A DNA stretch of 9,461 bases from an uncultured Anaerococcus sp. GTDB taxonomy: Bacteria; Bacillota; Clostridia; Tissierellales; Peptoniphilaceae. The stretch covers positions 1 to 9,461 of the forward strand of contig CALTXP010000063.1 in assembly GCA_943913325.1 (NCBI GenBank), in the 5' to 3' direction. The notes below the pieces were generated by a model that ran no database searches, was not told the origin of the DNA, and saw nothing but the letters and a program-made list of their open reading frames with translations. Positions 6,337-9,461 of this stretch are shown piece by piece (positions within the stretch are counted from its first letter, which is position 1; every line of letters begins with the position of its first letter). A program made the translations under genes and the position numbers.

Positions 6337-7137
6337 TTAATTAAATACTTCTATACAAGAATTTGGACACTTATCTGCAGCTTGTTGTAATAATTCAGGA
6401 TCTAAGTCGTTATTAATAACTTCTTCTGATAAATTTTTCTTCATCTCAAATCCTTCCGGATAAGTTTTTGAACAAAGTGTACATGCTATGCAAGCTTTAT
6501 CACATTTTTTACGTGCATCCTTACCTTTTTCTTGATTTGAACATAATACTACTGCTTTTTGTGAGTATGGTACTAGGCTTATAATATCTTTTGGACAAGC
6601 TGCAACACATTTTCCACATGCAACACATTTATTACGATCAACTTTAGCAACTCCATTATGTACATGTATTGCATCAAATGGGCATGTATTTTCACATGTT
6701 CCACAACCTAAGCATCCATAATTACATTCTTTTTTCCCTCCAAATAAAGCAATTTGAGCTCTACAATCTGTTAATCCTGAATACTCAAACATATCTTTGG
6801 CAGAATCACAGTCACCATTGCATTTTACAACTGCAACTTGTCTATTATCATTTGCTACAGCTTCAACTCCCATAGCTTTAGCTACCTTTGCAGTTGTTGA
6901 TGGACCACCTATTACACATGAATCTACAGGTGCTTCTCCTTTAGCTATGGCTGCTGCACAACCATCACACCCTGGATAACCGCAAGCGCCACAGTTGGCG
7001 CCTGGTAATGCAGATCTTACTTCCTCTTCAGTTACTGATGTTTCAACTTGGAATTTACTACTTACGAATCCTAGGGCTAGGGCAAATAAAAAGCCTAATA
7101 TCCCTAACACAAGTATTGGTATTAATATATTACTCAT
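6337..7137 (-). CDS. rnfB: Rnf complex subunit RnfB, multi-cluster ferredoxin protein
   Basis: RnfB is the likely electron entry subunit of the Rnf complex, taking electrons from reduced ferredoxin. The 266 residues contain one membrane helix (about 5-25) and a first 4Fe-4S domain with Cys49, Cys52, Cys57 and Cys74 (ANCGACGYPGCDGC). A two-cluster ferredoxin unit follows (Cys142, 145, 148, 152 and Cys171, 174, 177, 181), then a C-terminal ferredoxin-like stretch with Cys216, 219 and 222. In that last stretch the expected fourth Cys before Pro is Tyr226, and the second CxxCxxC is absent; only KCPNSC (Cys257, Cys261) remains near the end. I read this as one cluster instead of two. The ATG at 7137 has AGGAG 6 nt upstream, made from the rnfA stop codon. 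The gap to rnfA is 9 nt. It is the last gene of the operon. Confidence 0.96.
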   Translation of the reverse strand: MSNILIPILVLGILGFLFALALGFVSSKFQVETSVTEEEVRSALPGANCGACGYPGCDGCAAAIAKGEAPVDSCVIGGPSTTAKVAKAMGVEAVANDNRQVAVVKCNGDCDSAKDMFEYSGLTDCRAQIALFGGKKECNYGCLGCGTCENTCPFDAIHVHNGVAKVDRNKCVACGKCVAACPKDIISLVPYSQKAVVLCSNQEKGKDARKKCDKACIACTLCSKTYPEGFEMKKNLSEEVINNDLDPELLQQAADKCPNSCIEVFN

Positions 7138-7146
7138 CTATAACTC

Positions 7147-7719
7147 CTATAAACCTGCAAAGCCCATAAACGCAATTGACATTATTCCTAATGTTATTAA
7201 TGTCATTGAAGCACCTTTAAAGGAAGTTGGTGAATCATTATCTGCAATCCTTTCTCTTAGATAAGCTAAGATCATCATTGCTAACATAAATCCTAGTGAA
7301 GATGCTAATGCATATACTATTGTGTTTAATAAGTTGTATGAATTTGTTATTGTCTTAATAGCAACACCTAAAACTACACAGTTAGTTGTAATTAAAGGTA
7401 AGAACACACCAAGAGCTCCATATAAACTAGGCATATTCTTTTTCATAACAGTTTCTACTGACTGTACTAGTGAAGCAATTACTAAAATAAATACTACTGT
7501 TTGCAAGTATTCAATATGTAATGGTTCCAAAAGATAATATTGGATAAACCAAGTAACTATTGATGAGATAGTAATTACAAAAATTACTGCAAAACTCATT
7601 CCACGAGCTGTCTCGACTTTACCGGTTACACCTAAAGAAGGACAAATACCTAAAAACTGTCCTAAAATATAATTTGAAACAAAAATCGCTCCAATTATTA
7701 TTGAAAAAATTTCTGACAT
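7147..7719 (-). CDS. rnfA: Rnf complex subunit RnfA (membrane)
   Basis: This integral membrane subunit forms a pseudo-symmetric pair with RnfE. Together they are known from the Rnf/NQR family to hold a 2Fe-2S cluster in the membrane through conserved cysteines. The 190 residues contain about six membrane helices. The expected motifs are LGQFLGICPSLGVTGKVETA (19-38) with Cys26, and PLITTNCVVLGVA (108-120) with Cys114, so both cluster ligands are present. The C-terminal AYLRERI loop is also typical. Length is normal. The start ATG at 7719 has AGGAGG 4 nt upstream, overlapping the rnfE stop codon. Confidence 0.97.
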   Translation of the reverse strand: MSEIFSIIIGAIFVSNYILGQFLGICPSLGVTGKVETARGMSFAVIFVITISSIVTWFIQYYLLEPLHIEYLQTVVFILVIASLVQSVETVMKKNMPSLYGALGVFLPLITTNCVVLGVAIKTITNSYNLLNTIVYALASSLGFMLAMMILAYLRERIADNDSPTSFKGASMTLITLGIMSIAFMGFAGL

Positions 7720-7727
7720 GATTCCTC

Positions 7728-8411
7728 CTATTTAGCTAATTCAGCTTTTTTTCTAGCTTTTTTGTTATTATGAGCTGCATAAGCTGCAAATAATAATCCT
7801 AAAACTGTAAATGATGAAGCTGGTTGTTGTAAGAATCCGATTGTATAATCTGCAGGGATTATTTGTGCACCAAAAAGTGTACCAGCACCTAATAACTCTC
7901 TTACAAAAGCCAACACTGATATAGCTATAGTGTATCCAAGACCCTGTCCAAGTCCATCTACTACTGAAGCTAATGGTCTATTCTTAGATGCAAAACCTTC
8001 AGCCCTTGCTAAGATTACACAGTTTACCACGATAAGAGGTATAAATATACCTAATGATTTATATAAAGCTGGTACATAAGCTTTTAAAAATAATTGAACT
8101 ATAGTTACAAAGCCTGCTATGATTACTATAAAAGCAGGTATTCTTATTTCATCCGCTATAAAATTTCTTAGTAAAGATACAACTAAATTACTCATTGTAA
8201 GTACGAATATTACTGAAAGTCCCATACCTATTGCATTTTGCATACTTGAAGAAATACCCAAAACTGAGCACATACCTACTAATTGAACAAATACAGGGTT
8301 ATTTTCAAAAAGACCATCAGTAAAAACTTTACCAAGATTTACTTTTTGTTTTCTTTTACTATCTACCTTTGTATCTTTATCTACAAGAGGTCTTTCAATT
8401 TGTTGTTCCAT
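7728..8411 (-). CDS. rnfE: Rnf complex subunit RnfE (membrane), with charged N-terminal extension
   Basis: RnfE is the membrane partner of RnfA. The conserved core starts around residue 31 (TDGLFENNPVFVQLVGMC) and includes the two expected cluster ligands, Cys48 in GMCSVLG and Cys131 in VNCVILARAEGFASKN. About six hydrophobic helices follow. At 227 residues it is longer than the usual 195-210. The excess is a highly charged, presumably cytoplasmic N-terminal tail of about 25 residues plus a basic C-terminal tail (HNNKKARKKAELAK). The ATG at 8411 has GGAG 5 nt upstream and no later Met fits, so the N-terminal tail appears genuine. The usual CP.L of the first motif is CSVL here. It lies between rnfG (8-nt gap) and rnfA (8-nt gap). 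Confidence 0.96.
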   Translation of the reverse strand: MEQQIERPLVDKDTKVDSKRKQKVNLGKVFTDGLFENNPVFVQLVGMCSVLGISSSMQNAIGMGLSVIFVLTMSNLVVSLLRNFIADEIRIPAFIVIIAGFVTIVQLFLKAYVPALYKSLGIFIPLIVVNCVILARAEGFASKNRPLASVVDGLGQGLGYTIAISVLAFVRELLGAGTLFGAQIIPADYTIGFLQQPASSFTVLGLLFAAYAAHNNKKARKKAELAK

Positions 8412-8419
8412 AATAACTC

Positions 8420-8962
8420 CTAATTTAAACTATCTAGAACTTCTCTAGCATCATTTATTCCTCTAACAATAGTTGTTGTTGAAATTGTCGCACCAGAAAT
8501 ACCTACTATTTCATTTTCGCCACCAGCTTCTGAATAGCCAACTTCCTGATCCATATTTACACCAACCATACCTTCTTTAAAGAAGTCTTGTTCCATCTCA
8601 GCACCGAAACCTGCTGATTCTGAATGATTTAAAGGTGCAAATCCTGTTATATTATGATCGCTATCAATTCCTATTAAAAATTCAATATCACCACCATAAC
8701 CACCTGGTGAATTGATTTGGACAACATATCCATCACCATCAGATGATTCTGCCTTATATACATTTTCTACGGTTTCTGGTTTATCACATTCGATTTCTTC
8801 ATAAGAATCTGCAGGATAAACTATAGATAGTGATTCTTTTAATTCTCTAGCTTGATTTTCAGCTACTACAGGAGCTGTTAAGCTGTTAGTAAAGGCTAAT
8901 GCTAGGCCAACTACTGCTGTAATAGCAAACAACTTAAAACCCAGTTTTAGATTTTTACTCAT
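8420..8962 (-). CDS. rnfG: Rnf complex subunit RnfG (FMN-binding)
   Basis: RnfG has one N-terminal membrane helix (about 9-29) and an extracytoplasmic FMN-binding domain. Its flavin is normally bound covalently to a Thr through phosphate by ApbE. The 180 residues show GYVVQINSPGGYGGDIEFLIGID (79-101), the H.E..G.GA-type box NHSESAGFGAEM (112-123) and the flavinylation site SGATIST (156-162), with Thr159 as the predicted attachment residue. The Asp normally found three residues before the Ser is Val153 here. The ATG at 8962 has AAAGGAG 6 nt upstream and overlaps the rnfD stop by 8 nt (ATGAGTAA). Confidence 0.96.
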   Translation of the reverse strand: MSKNLKLGFKLFAITAVVGLALAFTNSLTAPVVAENQARELKESLSIVYPADSYEEIECDKPETVENVYKAESSDGDGYVVQINSPGGYGGDIEFLIGIDSDHNITGFAPLNHSESAGFGAEMEQDFFKEGMVGVNMDQEVGYSEAGGENEIVGISGATISTTTIVRGINDAREVLDSLN

Positions 8963-9461
8963 TATCTTCTCCTTTTTGCTTGCTATAATCTACTCCAAAT
9001 ACTTTTGGCATAGTATATTTTTCTATAATTGGTACTACCAAGTTTGCAAGTAAGATTGAGTAACTTACTCCTTCTGGATAACCACCATAAGCTCTTATTA
9101 TAGCAGTTATGAAACCTGCAAGTACTGCATATACTATTTGTCCTTTTGGCGTAACTGGACTTGTTGTGTAATCTGTTAGCATAAAGAATGCACCAAGTAA
9201 AAGACCACCAGAAAGTATATATTCTAGTATATTATCAAATCCTTGAAATAAGCCACCTAATATAGTAGCTGTTAATATGTAGATTAAAGGCATCTTAATG
9301 CTAATAACTCTTCTAATTAATAGATAAATAAATCCAATTAGTAAAGCCAATGCTGAAACTTCACCTAAAGATCCTGGAATATTACCTAAAAATAAATCCA
9401 TCATTTTATAGCTTGCTGGATCAGTTAATGGTGTAGCACTTGATACTGCTGATACATCACC
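8955..9461 (-). CDS. rnfD: Rnf complex subunit RnfD, C-terminal part (5' end cut by window edge)
   Basis: About 168 C-terminal residues of RnfD are visible; a full protein is about 310-340. The frame is open through the right edge (last readable codon GGT at 9459-9461), so the Met at 9404 is internal, not a start. The first visible residues include VSSATPL. The Thr encoded at 9432-9434 is the predicted covalent FMN attachment site. Downstream family features are LFLGNIPGSLGEVSALALLIG, GAFFMLTDYTTSP, the YGGYPEGVSYSILLANL stretch and IIEKY, spread over about five membrane helices. RnfD is part of the membrane core linking flavin redox to ion transport. It overlaps rnfG by 8 nt. rnfC is expected just outside the window. 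Confidence 0.95.
   Translation of the reverse strand, partial: GDVSAVSSATPLTDPASYKMMDLFLGNIPGSLGEVSALALLIGFIYLLIRRVISIKMPLIYILTATILGGLFQGFDNILEYILSGGLLLGAFFMLTDYTTSPVTPKGQIVYAVLAGFITAIIRAYGGYPEGVSYSILLANLVVPIIEKYTMPKVFGVDYSKQKGEDNE

Noticed and set aside
6449..6451. Cys-to-Tyr change in RnfB as an inactivating mutation
   Set aside because: The partner CxxCxxC of the same cluster is also absent while the ligands for the other cluster are kept, so loss of a whole cluster is a better reading than point damage.
6669..7264. Three plus-strand open frames (6669-6875, 6797-6979, 6995-7264)
   Set aside because: All are antisense to rnfB or rnfA, overlap each other and have no convincing ribosome sites; their residues mirror the Cys-rich and hydrophobic codons of the real genes.
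7322..7537. Plus-strand open frame of 71 codons inside rnfA
   Set aside because: It is an antisense shadow of a conserved membrane gene.
9402..9404. ATG at 9404 as the rnfD start
   Set aside because: The frame continues upstream through the conserved SSATPL flavinylation motif to the window edge, so this Met is internal.

Overview
The window comes from an AT-rich (roughly one third G+C by eye), low-GC Gram-positive type anaerobe. An Rnf complex lies next to a radC-mreBCD-PBP2 cell-wall block, as in Clostridia and Tissierellia. A Peptoniphilaceae-like anaerobic coccus (Anaerococcus/Peptoniphilus group) is my best guess from protein flavour, but this is inference and was not searched. Every supported gene is on the minus strand, so transcription runs from high to low coordinates. 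I see no mobile elements, CRISPR arrays, tRNAs or rRNAs.

Right half (9461 to about 6300): the end of an rnf operon in the classical order D-G-E-A-B. rnfC would lie beyond the right edge, and rnfD is cut by that edge. The genes overlap or sit 8-9 nt apart. The complex couples ferredoxin oxidation and NAD+ reduction to Na+ or H+ transport. RnfB carries the iron-sulphur clusters, RnfA and RnfE supply paired membrane cysteines, and RnfD and RnfG carry threonines expected to hold covalent FMN. A strong hairpin plus T-run terminator (6290-6326) follows rnfB.

Middle (6200-6336): the only real intergenic region. It holds that terminator and a candidate promoter, overlapped by two dyads, for the next operon.

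Left half (6199 to 1): a second, tightly packed operon. It has a NusG-domain-II lipoprotein-like or membrane-anchored protein, a Gx transporter family (Hpre_diP_synt_I) membrane protein, radC, mreB, mreC, mreD and a class B PBP2 cut by the left edge just past its catalytic serine. This resembles the radC-mreBCD arrangement of many Firmicutes, with an envelope protein pair at its head.

I do not see an undescribed multi-gene system. The points most worth checking are sequence-level oddities in known families. These are an MreB with several altered nucleotide-binding residues, a PBP2 whose catalytic serine is only at residue 724 with a possibly duplicated pedestal region, an RnfB whose last ferredoxin domain seems reduced to one cluster, and RnfD/RnfG flavinylation motifs that both lack the usual Asp. 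At most junctions in both operons the stop codon is built into the next Shine-Dalgarno sequence.
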